Part shown: piece by piece, positions 43,595 to 54,239 of the stretch
How the letters are laid out: each line of letters opens with the position of its first letter
How positions within the stretch are numbered: position 1 is the first letter of the stretch
DNA from: Hemicordylus capensis
Lineage: Eukaryota > Chordata > Lepidosauria > Squamata > Cordylidae
Assembly: GCF_027244095.1 (NCBI RefSeq)
Contig: NC_069670.1
Location: forward strand, 16,821,320-16,885,319
Length of the DNA: 64,000 nt
Reading direction: 5' to 3'
The notes under the pieces: generated by a model
Seen by the model: the letters and a program-made list of their open reading frames with translations, nothing else
Databases searched by the model: none
What the model was told of the DNA's origin: nothing
Position numbers and translations under genes: made by a program

Positions 43595-46500
43595 CTGGGG
43601 TGGGAGAAAGAGAGACAAAGGAGTGGTTGGCGAGGAAGGGGCATGTGTGTTTTAATCTCTCTACTATGCCTGGAAAAGGGTATAACCCAGTGGTAGAGCA
43701 TCTAGGTCCCAGGTTCAACTCCTGGCAGCATCTCCAGGTAGGGCTGGGAAAGACTCCTGCCCAAAACCTTGGAGAGCCGCTGCCAGTCAGTGTAGGCAAT
43801 AATGGGTTTGTGAGACCAATGGTCTGACTCAACGGGCAGCTTCCTACATTCCGAAAGGTGGGACATGGTTTCCACACTGTTGCCCTTGGTATTAATCTGG
43901 CACAGTCCTAGCAATCTCTGACTGTATTGTCCCTCCTTTAGTTCATAAGCCAGCTGAGGTGGTTGGTACCATCTCGGGGGACGAATGCTCACTGTGATTT
44001 TTTTCCTAGAGATGGAAAAGAGGTGATCGCACTGCAATCTTGCTCTGGAGCAGCCACAGAGAAAACCCGGCCCCGAGTTGCCTCCAGATGACCCATAACT
44101 GGTCCACCCCAGATTATCTTAATAGGCAGCAGGGTTCATGACAAAGGAGGCGGTCTCTTAAATAACCTGGACCTAAGCCGTTCAGGGCTTGATAGGTAAT
44201 AACCAGCACTTCTTATTTTGCTTGGAAGCATATCGGCAGCCAGTGCAGTTCTTTCAGAATCAGTGTTATAGGGTCATGGGGGTGCCCTATTCTGGCTTTC
44301 CAAAACCAGGTGCCTAATTTGCGTATGTAAATTGGCTTGAAAATAATTTTTGAGCAGAGGAGTGACTGCACATTTTTCTCAATAACTCCACTTCTACAAG
44401 GGTTAGAGCTTAGCTTTTTTGAAAGAAAGGAAGCTGAAATGTGGGTGAATCTAGGTGGGCTAAGCAATCTGGGTGAGATGCTTAAAATCCAGGTGAAACC
44501 AGGAATTCCTTGTGGGGAGTGGGCATGGCAACTCTATTTGGCCCCTTCATGTTGCCCCCGAAACCAACCTGGCTGCCGCATTCTGTACCAGTTGTCATTT
44601 CTGAATTATGTACAAAGGCAGCCCCACACTGAGTGCATTGCAGTAGTCAAGCCTGGAGGTCGCCAGCATACGTACTACCATTTTAAGATCATTTACCTCC
44701 AGAAACTGGCGTAGCTGACATATTGGCTGAAGCCGATACAAAGTACTGTCTTTCCAAACAGCATGTGTTGTACCCCACTTCCTGTAGCAGAGTTGCTCCA
44801 AATACACACCCCCACGGAACACCTAGCCCCCCCTCCTGTGGCACAGCTCCCCCTGCTGGTGGTTACTTACAGGTGATGCTGAGTTCATAGAGCTCGTGCA
44901 GAGGTGGCTGAGAACTGCCACGCGGTACGTAGTCTCCCAGGCCGATGGTGCTGAGCGAGATGAAGCAGAAATACACCGACTCCAGGAAGTTCCAGTTGCC
45001 CTCCAGCGCCCAGAAGCAGATGGCGGGTACCAGGATGAAGAGTCCCAGGGTGGCCAGGCCTAAACCCAGGGCGTGGAGCAAAGCCACATGGCCGAGTGGG
45101 AAGCCCCAGCGCCTATGGATGTACTGGACAGGCCGGTAGCTCAGAAGAGGCAGAAGACTCTGAAGCAGGCAGGCCAGGAGCAGTAAAGTCATGGGGATGC
45201 CGACCAGCGCGTACAGGATGCAGAAAACCTTGCCCCAATTCGAAAGAGGCACTGTGTGCCCATAACCTGTGGGCGAGGGAGAGACAGGCTGTTGGAGGAA
45301 GAGGCTCGACCCAAAACCTTCAAGCCACAAGCCACGAAAAAGCAGAGCGCGTCAAGTGACCTCTTGGGGGCGGGGGCAGTGTTCAAACTGCAGGATGCAA
45401 GCTTCTGTTGTCATTACAAACTGCACCACTGAGGTGTCCCTGTGTGTCACTCACTACGGCTGTTCCAAATCGGTTAGACAGTCCTCAAGTTAGTGCACTT
45501 GTGCCTCAAAAGTTTATGCATCCGCCATCTTGGATTGGGGTGGGTGACACCTTTGAGGTGTCCCTACAACTGTACCCGGTTTGATTCATATTAGTCCAGG
45601 TGTCACGAAGTTGATGGGGTGGGGGTATACACACACACACACGGACACACTCACACAGAATGCCGGGTGAACTCATAAACCTATGGGAAAGTAGGCTAAA
45701 AAAAGTGCTGTCCTTGGCAGCCTTTGGAAACTATGCCCTGAAACTCAGGGAGCCCCTCTCCCTAAGTGAACCCCCCACTTCATTTGGGGGGGTGCTGTTT
45801 AGGGAGACGGGACCCAGAAGGTCAGAAGTTCCCAGCCACAATCACCCAGTGAGTTTCATGACTGAATGGGGATGTGAACTTGGATTTCCCCAGTCTAGTC
45901 CAGCACACTAACCACTGCACCACTCTGCCTCTTGAGTTCTTTTTTGTTGTTTGTTATAATTAGTTAGTTTGTTTTTTAAATAATCGGGCAGACAGAGCTG
46001 CCCTGGTGACTTCAGAATGCATTTACCCTCCACAGAACCAGCGTTTTGTAGCTGGTCTGTGCTTTACTTGTGGCTTATACGGTTCTTTTCCCGTGTGAGC
46101 ACGCTTGTGTTTTGATCCTGCCATGTTAGATACAAATCTTCACACTACTGTAGTCCTGTGAAGCACTCTAAAGCAGTGTTTCTCAAACTTTTTGGAGTCA
46201 AGGACCGCTAAATTCTTCGTGCAGAGTTTCAAGGACCGCTACATTCTTCATGTGCAGTTTCCCGGACCAGCAGTTAGTAAAGGGGTTTCAAGTCTGTCTA
46301 TCTATCTATCTGTCTATCTATCAGACTTCTATACTGCCCAAAACTTGCATCTCTGGGCAGTTTAGAATGAAAATAATATAAGCATTAAAATAATTAAATT
46401 TGGAATCTTTTGCAAACATTGAATATTAGGGGTTCTTAACCTTGGGTCCCTCAGTTAAACTCCCATAACCCCCAGCAACAATGGCATTTGGCCATTATGG

Positions 46501-47180
46501 CTGGGGATTATGGGAGTAGAAGTCCACCAACGTCTGGGTACCCAAGGTTGAGAACCCCTGAATCTAAAAGCCTGGGTGAACAAATTTGTCTCCAGTATGT
46601 CTGGAGTGGAGGTGCTTGTGATTACTCAGTGGAGAGGGGATGTTGGGCCATTAGAAAAATTCAAAAGCTACATGGGGCCAATGAAAACAACATACAAGCA
46701 AGCCCCACTGATGCAAGAGGGAAACAGCGTTCCCTCTCAAGGCGCCTCGATCACAACAGGCAGCTGGGTTTCAATCAACCAACCTTTGGCTGCAAACAAT
46801 GAGCATGCAAGAACCAGCAGCCCTTCAAGTGGCGCCCACTGCCATACTTTTTCCTCCATGCCCCCGCATCGCATACAGTTTGAAGCTGTAAAGATAGGGA
46901 ATAAGATAGCTGTAGGAAGATCTCAGCAGCACGTGGAGGCAAGGCACAAGAAGGGTCCCATGCCTCCGTGATACTCTTCCTCTTCCGTGCCATGTGCAAA
47001 ATTGAGGAAGTGAGTGCCTTGATTTCAGTGGGGGGGGGGGTTTGACTCCCAGTCAGGGACCGGCACTCAACCCTTCGGGGACCGGCAGCGGTCCAGGGAC
47101 CGGTGGTTGAGAAACACTGCTCTAAAGCAACTGAGGTTTTCCACGTTTCTCTGTATCTCTGCTGATGAGCAACTGAGGTC

Positions 47181-47232
<52 letters not shown>

Positions 47233-47395
47233 TTTGATCCCACTCGTTAGCTACAAATCTACACTATGCTAGTTATTGATAAGGCACCTGCCTAGTCCTG
47301 GCTACACCTCCACAGCTGCCCACAACTGGCTCCACCTCTCACTACCTGTGGCCCCACCCATCATCTGCTCTGCCTAGCACACACGCACACACACA

Positions 47396-47430
<35 letters not shown>

Positions 47431-50400
47431 CTACCAGCCACCACTGGTAGTGCATTTTAAAATGCATTTTTGCTCGTATCTTCTGGGAAGGCTGAACAAC
47501 ATGCCTGGACAAACTTTAATAATGGGTGCCATCAGGCTGAATAACATACGTTTGCGAAAGAGAGCCCTGCCTGTGGCAGCCAGCAGAAAACAACCACATA
47601 CATACTTTGGAGAAAGCAAGCGTGAATAAAGACACATTGTTTTGCGCGAAAGACAATAAAGGTAAGGTAAAGTGTGCTGTCAAGTTGATTTCGACTCCTG
47701 GCGCCCACAGAGCCCTGTGGTTTTCTTTTGGTAGAATACAGGAGGAGTTGACCATTGCCACCTCCCTCACAGTGTGAGATTATGACTTTCAGCATCCTCC
47801 TATATCACTGCTGCCCAGTACAGGACCAGTGGGAATTCGAACCGGCAACCTTCTGCTTGTTAGTCAAGCATTTCCCTGCTGCACCATTAGGTGGCTTTTG
47901 GTAGCAAGCATGAATTGTCCCCTTTACTAAGCAGGGTCCACCCTGGTTTGCATTTGAATGGGACAAGTGAGCACTGCAAGAGATCCCCCATAGGGGATGG
48001 GGCCGCTCTGGGAAGAGCATCTGCCTGCCTGCATACAGAAGGTTCCAAGTTCCCTCCCTGGCAGCATCTCCAAGATAGGGCTGAGAGAGACTCCTGCCTT
48101 GCAGCCTTGGAGAAGCCGCTGCCAGTCTGTGTAGACAATCCTGAGCTAGATGGACCAAGGGTCTGACTCAGTAGGAGGCAGCCTCGTATGTTCCTAAGAG
48201 TGAGGCCCTAACCATTCAAGCAAAGTGACCTGCTCTCACACATTCTGTCCTTCACCAAGACAATGCAACAATGTTCCAGACATGCTTGGTTAGAGCGGCT
48301 TGTGAGAAGGCACTTGATGGACACAGCCACTGAAGCGCAGACGGGCAGGATTTGTGCCAGCCAAGGCAAAGCGGGGCAGCTCTGAACTGAACCGGCTTTG
48401 TGTCACGGGAACATGGCATTCAGGTTGCGTGCAGTGGTAGAGCGTATATTTATGCTGGCCTGGGTTGCCGCTTGCCTAGAACGTCCCGGCAGGCAGGATA
48501 TAAATTACTGCACATGATATATTTTAAAATAAACAAACAGAGAGGCGGGGTATCGATTAGCACAGTCAATAGAGAGCAGGCACGGCGCCTCCTTCACAGC
48601 CGGTCAGCCCAATTCTGCACTTGCTGTCCAAGATCTGTTTGCCGAACGGGTGTGGGGGAAAAGTCCTGACAGCTCTTGGTTTATTTGTGGAGAGCTTGGG
48701 AGGCCGAGGTGTCGGCAATTCAGCTCTGCTCTCACAGCGGGTAAATGCTTGACTAACATGCAGAAGGTTGCCGGTTCGGATCCCCGCTGGTACTATATCG
48801 GGCAGCAGCGATAGAGGAAGATGCTGAAAGGCATCCGCTCATACTGTGTGGGAGGAGGCCATGGTCAACCCCTCCTGTATTCGATCAAAGACAACCACAG
48901 GGCTCTGTGGGTGCCAGGAGTTGAAATCGACTTGATGTCACACTTTACCTTTACCTCCTGTCAGGGTTCAGTCTGGACAATCTCTACCACGGCCCATTTA
49001 GGAAGGCTGCCACCTTTCCTTCCCGGCCCCACTAATGTGTCCTACTCTACAACTATAACAATGACAATGGATATTTATATACCATTCTTCAACAAAAATT
49101 CTCAAGGCGGTTTACATAGAAAAATAAATAATACATAAATAAGATGGTCCCTTGTCCCCAAAGGGCTCACAATGTAAAAAGAAACATAAGCTAGACCCCA
49201 GCAACAGCCACTGGAGGAATGCTGTGCTGGGGTTGGATGGGGCCAGTTGCTCTCCCTGTGCTAAATATAAGATTGTCACCACTTTTAAAAGATGTCTATT
49301 TGCTCAGTTAGCAGGGATTAACTACCAGCGGCTTCTCGTGCAGAGAACTGGAGCAGGTGGGATTTTTCCTCGGATGGAGATGGGGGGGGGCGGATGCTTT
49401 AGCGTTGCTCAAGGGTTCCCCGCTTCCCCGATGGTGTTTGACTACAACTCACATCACACAGCGTCATAGTGGCTGGGCATGGTGGGGGTTGACTCCTTGT
49501 AGTCAAGGAAAGGAGAGCTGGTCTGGTGGTAGCAAGCATGACTTGTCCCCTTAGCTAAGCAGGGTCCACCCTGGTTGCATATGAATGGGAGACTAGAAGT
49601 GTGAGCACTGTAAGATATTACCCTTAGGGGATGGTGCTGCTCTGGGAAGGGAAGAGCAGAAGGTTCCACATTCCCTCCCTGGCAGCATCTCCAAGAGAGG
49701 GCTGAGAGAGACTCCTGCCTGCAACCTTGGAGAAGCCGCTGCCAGTCTGTGTAGTAGAGAATACTGAGCTAGATAGACCAATGGTCTGACTCAGTACGTG
49801 GCAGCTTCCTCTGTTCCTAGCGCCATCTCGGGAGGTCGACGGCAATCCCTGAGCGATACTATTCAGGGTGCCGAAACAGGGCTGGTGAGGGTGTTGGAAA
49901 CCTCTTTTTTTGGGGGGGGGGAGGCAGAAAGCTTGTCCCCCGTTCAGTGTTTCTTGGGGGAAAGACAGACTTTGGGGCTGGGTTTGGCTCACACCGGGTG
50001 AGAGAGTCTCCTAAGGCCTGGAAATGCCACCTGTAGGCCAAATTTCCAAGCCCTTCTTAGCCGGGCCAGCAAGGCCACAACAACAAGGCGGGGGGGTGGG
50101 GGGGTCTCAGAAGGGACGAAGCGCATTTAGGGGTGGGCGAGAGCTGTGCCCCCCCCCCCTTTTAGACTCCTGGGACGGCGGCAAGCCAGCCGCCTGTGGG
50201 CTTTTGCCCCACCACACATGATGCCCCGCTCCCTCCGCAGCCGCGCTTGGGTCGGAGGCTGGGCTCTGCGCCCTGGCAATGCGTAGCCGCCTCTGCTGAG
50301 GCCCGTCGAGGCGCGCTTCACCGGTGGGCTTCCCGCCTGCCGCCCAAAAGAGCCGCCACAGCCCAGGCGAGACCCGCCGCACCCCAGCCACCCACGCACC

Positions 50401-50746
50401 CTGCCCGGCGGCACACGCTACCTGTGGTGGTGAGGACGCTGGCGACGAAGAAGAGGGCCGAGGTGAACTCCCAGTTCTCGTCGCCGGAGACGTTGCCCAG
50501 GCCGGAGACGCCGTAGCTGCCGGCGTCGAGGAGGCGCTCCAGCAGGGCGGCCAGCTGCGCCTCGGACAGGCACTGGCCGTGCTGGGCCAGCAGGCGGGCG
50601 CGGGCGGCGTGCAGGGCGCCCTGCAGGGCTCGCTCGGGCGGCTCCTCGAGGGCCGAGAAGACGGCGGCGCCCAGCACGAGGAAGAGCCCGTAGGCGCCCA
50701 GCAGCAGCCCGAAGCGCCAGCGCCGCGGCACGGCCGGCACCTCCAT
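43374..50746 (-). CDS. KCNK7: KCNK7, two-pore-domain K+ channel subunit (whole gene, 3 coding exons)
   Basis: A K2P channel subunit of the TWIK group, in the plasma or endomembrane. Three exons join in frame to 313 residues (human 307). Order: TM1 (about 11-33), extracellular cap with a conserved Cys (59) and an NVS glycosylation site (85-87), pore 1 TTTGYGHT (106-113), TM2, a basic loop, TM3, pore 2 STIGLGDYV (214-222), TM4 (about 235-257), and a C-terminal tail with DQDQLALTTI, matching human GQDELALSTL. Both selectivity filters are canonical, unlike human KCNK7, which I recall as GLE in pore 2. The start MEVPAVPRRW was chosen over an upstream in-frame ATG (50,863) because mammalian proteins have an equally short N-terminus. 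The position between EHBP1L1 and MAP3K11 fixes the identity against KCNK6. Confidence 0.96.
43680..43858 (+). mobile_element. tRNA-Ala-derived SINE
   Basis: 'gtataacccagtggtagagc', 'ggttcaactcctggcagcat' (B box), then the body to 'cgggcagcttcctacattcc'. It lies in KCNK7 intron 2, antisense to the gene. Confidence 0.8.
44100..44830 (-). mobile_element. L2/CR1-clade LINE, 3' coding remnant
   Basis: On the minus strand near 44,660-44,600 it reads LATSRLDYCNALSVGLPLY, the conserved C-terminal reverse-transcriptase block. Antisense wording such as 'cattctgtaccagttgtca' and 'gcagtagtcaagcctggagg' is typical of these LINEs. It is decayed and in reverse relative to EHBP1L1. Confidence 0.7.
44871..45266 (-). 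CDS. KCNK7: KCNK7 coding exon 2
   Basis: Residues 110-241: the rest of the pore 1 filter (YGHTVPLSNWGKVFCILYAL), TM2, TM3, pore 2 (SVYFCFISLSTIGLGDYVP) and the TM4 start. Acceptor cccacag; donor gtaagt at 44,870. The first intron splits the Gly of GYG, as in other K2P genes. Confidence 0.97.
46174..47119. mobile_element. hAT-type element, longer old relative (946 bp)
   Basis: Begins CAGTGTTTCTCAAAC and ends GGTTGAGAAACACTG, flanked by an exact 8-bp duplication CTCTAAAG (46,166-46,173 and 47,120-47,127). Ends match the 383-bp elements ('ggaccagcagttagtaa', then 'cagggaccggtggttgagaa'). The middle differs: a TCTA microsatellite, a LINE-type tail, a nested palindromic element (46,430-46,560) and about 400 bp of unrecognised sequence. 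Confidence 0.88.
46430..46562. mobile_element. Palindromic hAT-like element, nested
   Basis: 'ggggttcttaaccttgggtc' faces 'acccaaggttgagaacccct'. Inner arms around aactcccataac and gggattatgggagt. Confidence 0.8.
47178..47230. repeat. (GT)n microsatellite
   Basis: About 24 GT units. A (CA)n tract follows at 47,379-47,425, so this part of the KCNK7 intron has two long complementary tracts about 170 bp apart. Confidence 0.95.
47658..47898 (-). mobile_element. Sauria-type tRNA SINE with Bov-B-like tail
   Basis: Reverse copy: tail 'aagttgatttcgactcctgg' and 'cagagccctgtggttttc', body 'agcatcctcctatatcactg', and head 'gaattcgaaccggcaacctt' (B box complement). Confidence 0.75.
47890..48200 (+). 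mobile_element. Composite 5S/tRNA SINE
   Basis: 'ctaagcagggtccaccctgg' (5S-like), 'gggccgctctgggaagagca' (diverged tRNA head), and the body to 'aggaggcagcctcgtatgtt'. It abuts the preceding SINE. Confidence 0.82.
48728..48958 (+). mobile_element. Sauria-type tRNA SINE with Bov-B-like tail
   Basis: 'agaaggttgccggttcggat' (B box), 'aggaagatgctgaaaggcat', and tail 'gttgaaatcgacttgatgtc'. Confidence 0.8.
49060..49325 (+). mobile_element. Dispersed LINE-type 3' end
   Basis: 'atggatatttatataccatt', 'aggcggtttacatagaaaaa', 'aaagggctcacaatgtaaaa', ending 'gctcagttagcagggatt'. Confidence 0.65.
49510..49822 (+). mobile_element. Composite 5S/tRNA SINE
   Basis: 'gagctggtctggtggtagca', 5S-like 'gctaagcagggtccaccctg', 'ggctgagagagactcctgcc' and the body end 'acgtggcagcttcctctgtt'. 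Confidence 0.82.
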
Positions 50747-51010
50747 CCCGGCTGCTGCGCCCCTGGCTCCTCCACGGGGCCACCACCGGACCCGCCTGCT
50801 GCTGCTGCTGCTGCTGCTGCTGCGGCTTCGCGACGACGTCTGCCCGGCCGGCAGCAGCCACACCTGTCCCAGGTGAGCGGCTGTGCTGGCCCCAGCCCAA
50901 AGCAGGCAGGCAGGCGGTTCCTCCCTAGTGACTCAGGGCGGCGGCGGCGGCAGCGGTTAACCCTCCCCGCTCGCTTCTGGCCGCTTCGACCGCCGCTGGG
51001 TGCTCGGCGC
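50200..51010 (-). promoter_or_regulatory. KCNK7: CpG-rich promoter and 5' UTR region of KCNK7
   Basis: Dense CpG across exon 1 and upstream. On the plus strand, 50,799-50,822 is a (CTG)8 run just upstream of the start, in the presumed 5' UTR. A (CGG)n-like run lies at 50,938-50,955. No TATA box stands out. Confidence 0.65.
50422..50746 (-). CDS. KCNK7: KCNK7 coding exon 1
   Basis: Residues 1-109: MEVPAVPRRWRFGLLLGAYG (TM1 start), the cap (QHGQCLSEAQLAALLERL, then GNVSGDENWEF) and FFVASVLTTTG, the pore 1 helix. Donor gtagcg at 50,421. It ends after the first base of the GYG glycine. Confidence 0.95.
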
Positions 51011-51057
51011 TGTACAGCCCTGAAGGATCAGAGTCTCACAGGGAGCATTTTCCATTA

Positions 51058-51365
51058 GGGACACACACAGACAGGCAGCTGCCTTCTACCCAGACCCTTG
51101 GTCCGTCTCGCTCCACACTGTCTACCCAGACTGGCAGCGGCTTCTCCAAGGGTGCAGGCAGGGGTCTCTAGTCTCAGCCCTCTCTTGGAGATGCTGCCAG
51201 GGAGGGAACTTGGGACCTTCTGCGCCGCAAGCAGGTAGTTGCTCTTCCCAGAGAGAGAGGCCAAATCTGACCCTGCTCACACATGTAGCCTCCCATTCAG
51301 ATGCAAGCCAGGGTGGACCCTGCTTAGCAAAGGGGACAATTAATGCTGACTGGACACAAGACCAT
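51058..51365 (-). mobile_element. Composite 5S/tRNA SINE
   Basis: Reverse body ('ggcagctgccttctacccag'), then the complement of the 5S-like head at 51,290-51,340 ('ggaccctgcttagcaaag'). Confidence 0.78.
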
Positions 51366-51617
51366 AGAGGGAGGTGCCTGAGGGGAAGCCCCCCCCCGCC
51401 CAACTCTGCTCTTCTTGTCCTCTTCAGCTGGGAAAGACTTTGTGATTGGGAGGAAACCATCTGGAGTGTCCCCAGATTAGTAGTGCTGGCATCCTCTTCG
51501 ACTTGTGTTGGTAGTGGTACCTTTCATTTCCCCCCTCTGTCTGAGGGTATAAATTTTAGCTCAGCTTCCGGTCCCACCCCCACTTCTGAATCACCTCAAA
51601 ACACCCTGGAGACAGGA

Positions 51618-51965
51618 ACCTAGGAAGCTGCCATATACTGAGTCAGACCGTTGGTCCATCTAGCTCAGGACTGTCTACACAGACTGGCAGCGGCTTCTCC
51701 AAGGTTGCAGGCAGGAATCTCTCTCAGCCCTACCTTGGAGATGCTGCCAGGGAGGGGACTTGGAACCTTCTGCTCTCTTCCCAGAGCAGCTCCATCTCCT
51801 AAGGGGAATATAACCTGCTCTTCCACCGAGCCGCTGCCCCATCCCTTGGGGGAATATCTTACAGTGCTCATACGGAGTTACCCATCCAAATGGGAGCCAA
51901 GATGGGCCCTGCTTAGCAAGGGGACTATTCATGCTCACTGTCACAAGACCAGCTGTCCTCCCCAG
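51618..51965 (-). mobile_element. Composite 5S/tRNA SINE
   Basis: 'aggaagctgccatatactga' to 'gggccctgcttagcaagggg'. Contains a short internal duplication of the 'ccatcccttgggggaatatc' segment. Confidence 0.8.
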
Positions 51966-52070
51966 GGTCTGGCAGCGGCTCTCCAAGGTCTGCGTGGAGA
52001 TGCTGCCCAGGATTGAACCTGGGACCTTCCCCATGCAAAACAGATGCTCTGCCACTGGGCGACAGATTCA
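51966..52070 (-). mobile_element. tRNA-Ala SINE fragment
   Basis: 'ccaggattgaacctgggacc' (B box complement) and 'agatgctctgccactgggcg' (A box complement). Confidence 0.75.
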
Positions 52071-52174
52071 TCCTCACTATTCCTCGCCCCTTTGGCCTCT
52101 CTCCACCCAAACCTGCTCCAGCTGCTCTTTTCTGAGATAAACAGAACTGTTCTCTGAATGGCCCCCAATAATAG

Positions 52175-52485
52175 GAGGAGGAGGAGAGCTGGTCTTGTGG
52201 TAGCAAGCATGACTTGTCCCCTTAGCTAAGCAGGGTCTGCCCTGGTTTGCATTTGAATGGGAGACTAGAAGTGTGAGCACTGGAAGATATTCCCCTAAAG
52301 GGGATGGAGCTGCTCTCATCTAGGCTCCAAGTTCCCTCCCTGGCAGCATCTCCAAGATAGGGCTGAGAGAGATTCCTGCCTGCCACCTTGGAGAAGCTGC
52401 TGCCAGTCTGTGCAGACAAGACGGAGCTAGATGGACCAAGGGTGTGATTCAGTATATGGCAGCCTCCTATGTTCCTATGTTCTTA
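52175..52485 (+). mobile_element. Composite 5S/tRNA SINE
   Basis: 'gagctggtcttgtggtagca', 'gctaagcagggtctgccctg', 'atttgaatgggagactagaa', and the body to 'agcctcctatgttcctatgt'. It faces the reverse copy at 51,618. Confidence 0.85.
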
Positions 52486-52509
52486 ATACTATATATTTGT
52501 ATAAGTAGG

Positions 52510-52900
52510 TGGACAGTAGCTTTTCGGAGCATTTAGCACAGTTTGAAAGAAGGCTGTTTCCTCACAATGCCAACATTTGTCCCACTTTCAGCTCTGGGAA
52601 ACCAGCTCAGCGAGTTTGATGGTTTCCAACGGCCATAAAATCCGCTTGACCAGAAGCTGGTTGCCCTCCTTTGAACCCCTTCCAGTTTATCAACGACCTT
52701 AAAATGCAGGATGTAGAACTGGACCCAGTTTCCCAAGTGAGCTCTGACCAGCACATAATAAGAGTGGAGCAATCACTTCTCGTGATCTGGGCACTATATT
52801 TCTCTCACTGCAGTCTAAGATTGCATTCATGTTTTTTGCAGCTGTGTCACACTGCTGGCTCTCGTCCAAGTTGCATCCATTGTCTTCTTACAACAGCCCT
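52510..52900 (-). mobile_element. CR1-type LINE fragment
   Basis: 'gaactggacccagtttccca', 'agtggagcaatcacttctcg' and 'gcagctgtgtcacactgctg' match the antisense wording of CR1 3' regions. Confidence 0.55.
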
Positions 52901-53469
52901 GTAAGGCAGGTCAGTCTTATTGCCCTCTCATTGCAAAGGAGGGGAGCGGACCAAGATGAAGCAAGGAAGCGGCTTGCTTAAGGCCACATAGATTTGAACC
53001 CAAGGCTTTTAGATTCCTGGCACCCTCTCCTAGCGGTCGTGCGTCACCAGCAAGCACTGCCCAGAAAAGGAAGTTGCTTTCACCTCTCTTGAAAGCTTTT
53101 GTCTCAGTTGCCACTTGAGTTTTAATTGCTGTCATGAGGATGCCTAACGAAGAATGGGCTTCCCCTGCTGCTCTGACCTTTTAACTTTGGGGCACCACTG
53201 GATCTGTTTCCTGGATAGTCGCAGGTGTGAAACGGAGAAGCCACCACCGGCTTCTAAACTGCACAGCCAACACAGATGTGGGAAGCAGAGAGAAGCTGGC
53301 AGGCTGCCGTGATGAAGCGAGCCAGGTCGGGAGTGGCTGCCAGATCCGACAGAATTGCTGCAGAGCATTAGCTCCACCTGCTAGTTACACAGAACTCCGA
53401 GAACTCACGTGAACAGCTTTCAGTTGCTACCAGTTCACAGTGTGCAGCAGCTCTCTGTGAGATCACACG

Positions 53470-53670
53470 AGGGTGGCATTTATTTATTTTATACCCTGCC
53501 CAAACTTATGTCTCTGGGTGGCTAATTTGGAGGCTTGCTTTGTATTTGGAAGCTGGAGAGACCTTAAAGGCCAAGCTGAAGACAGATCATCCTGGAGAGA
53601 ATCTATGTGGTCACTAAGAGTCAACATCGACTTGACGACACTTAATCAAGCAAGCAAGCAATCATCTAAA
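53470..53670. mobile_element. SINE/LINE tail remnants
   Basis: 'ttataccctgcccaaactta' plus 'agagtcaacatcgacttgac', a Bov-B/Sauria-like tail with a short caag repeat at the end. Confidence 0.45.
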
Positions 53671-54239
53671 CTGAACTAATTATTTTTCGATTATGCTCCT
53701 CCTTTCTGGTCAATACTTGGATATTTCATGCAAAGTTGCAGAGTTTTGCACAGTGGCCTGCAGAATTCGAAAATGGTGTGTCAACACGAATTGAAGTAAA
53801 CTATCATTATGTACAGTTAACTTAAATGAGAAGTTAGAGCTCTTTTAACATATATATGCAGTGTTCATGTGTTGTGATTTTTATTGCTTGATTTCTATGT
53901 TGTTTAAAGTCTCTATCTTGTTACGGCTGGTCAATTTACCTTAACAATAAAGGTTTGGTTTCGTTTGGTTTGATTCCTGATTGGTGGCTGTAACAATAAA
54001 GATCTGATCTGATTTGATTCCAGGTCGCTGGTGACCAGGGTCTAACATCTCAGGATGGTGCGGGCAGCATGTTGAAGAAGCCCCTAACTACCGCAGATCA
54101 GTTGTGGAATGAGGCCAAGCCTTGTTTTAAAACCCCTGCGTCTTCCAACCCTAAGGCTCAGGACGGCGTCTCTCTCTCTCTCTCTCATTCCCCACAAGGG
54201 GGATTTCGGCACGGACCGAGCGAGCCACAAGAACGGAGG

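Larger units (their letters stand above)
45267..50421. other. KCNK7: KCNK7 intron 1 (5.2 kb)
   Basis: Repeat-rich: hAT-type element 46,174-47,119, GT and CA microsatellites, Sauria-type SINEs and composite SINEs, annotated separately. The stretch 45,290-46,165 holds a CA-rich tract (45,630) and a decayed LINE/SINE-type piece (45,800-45,930) but no gene. Confidence 0.7.

Noticed and set aside
44100-44830. Possible host gene exon with LDYCNAL motif
   Set aside because: The motif is that of L2/CR1-clade reverse transcriptases and recurs at 4,800; it is LINE debris.
50324-51058. 244-residue plus-strand open frame over KCNK7 exon 1
   Set aside because: Antisense shadow in a CpG island; poly-Ala comes from the CTG repeat.
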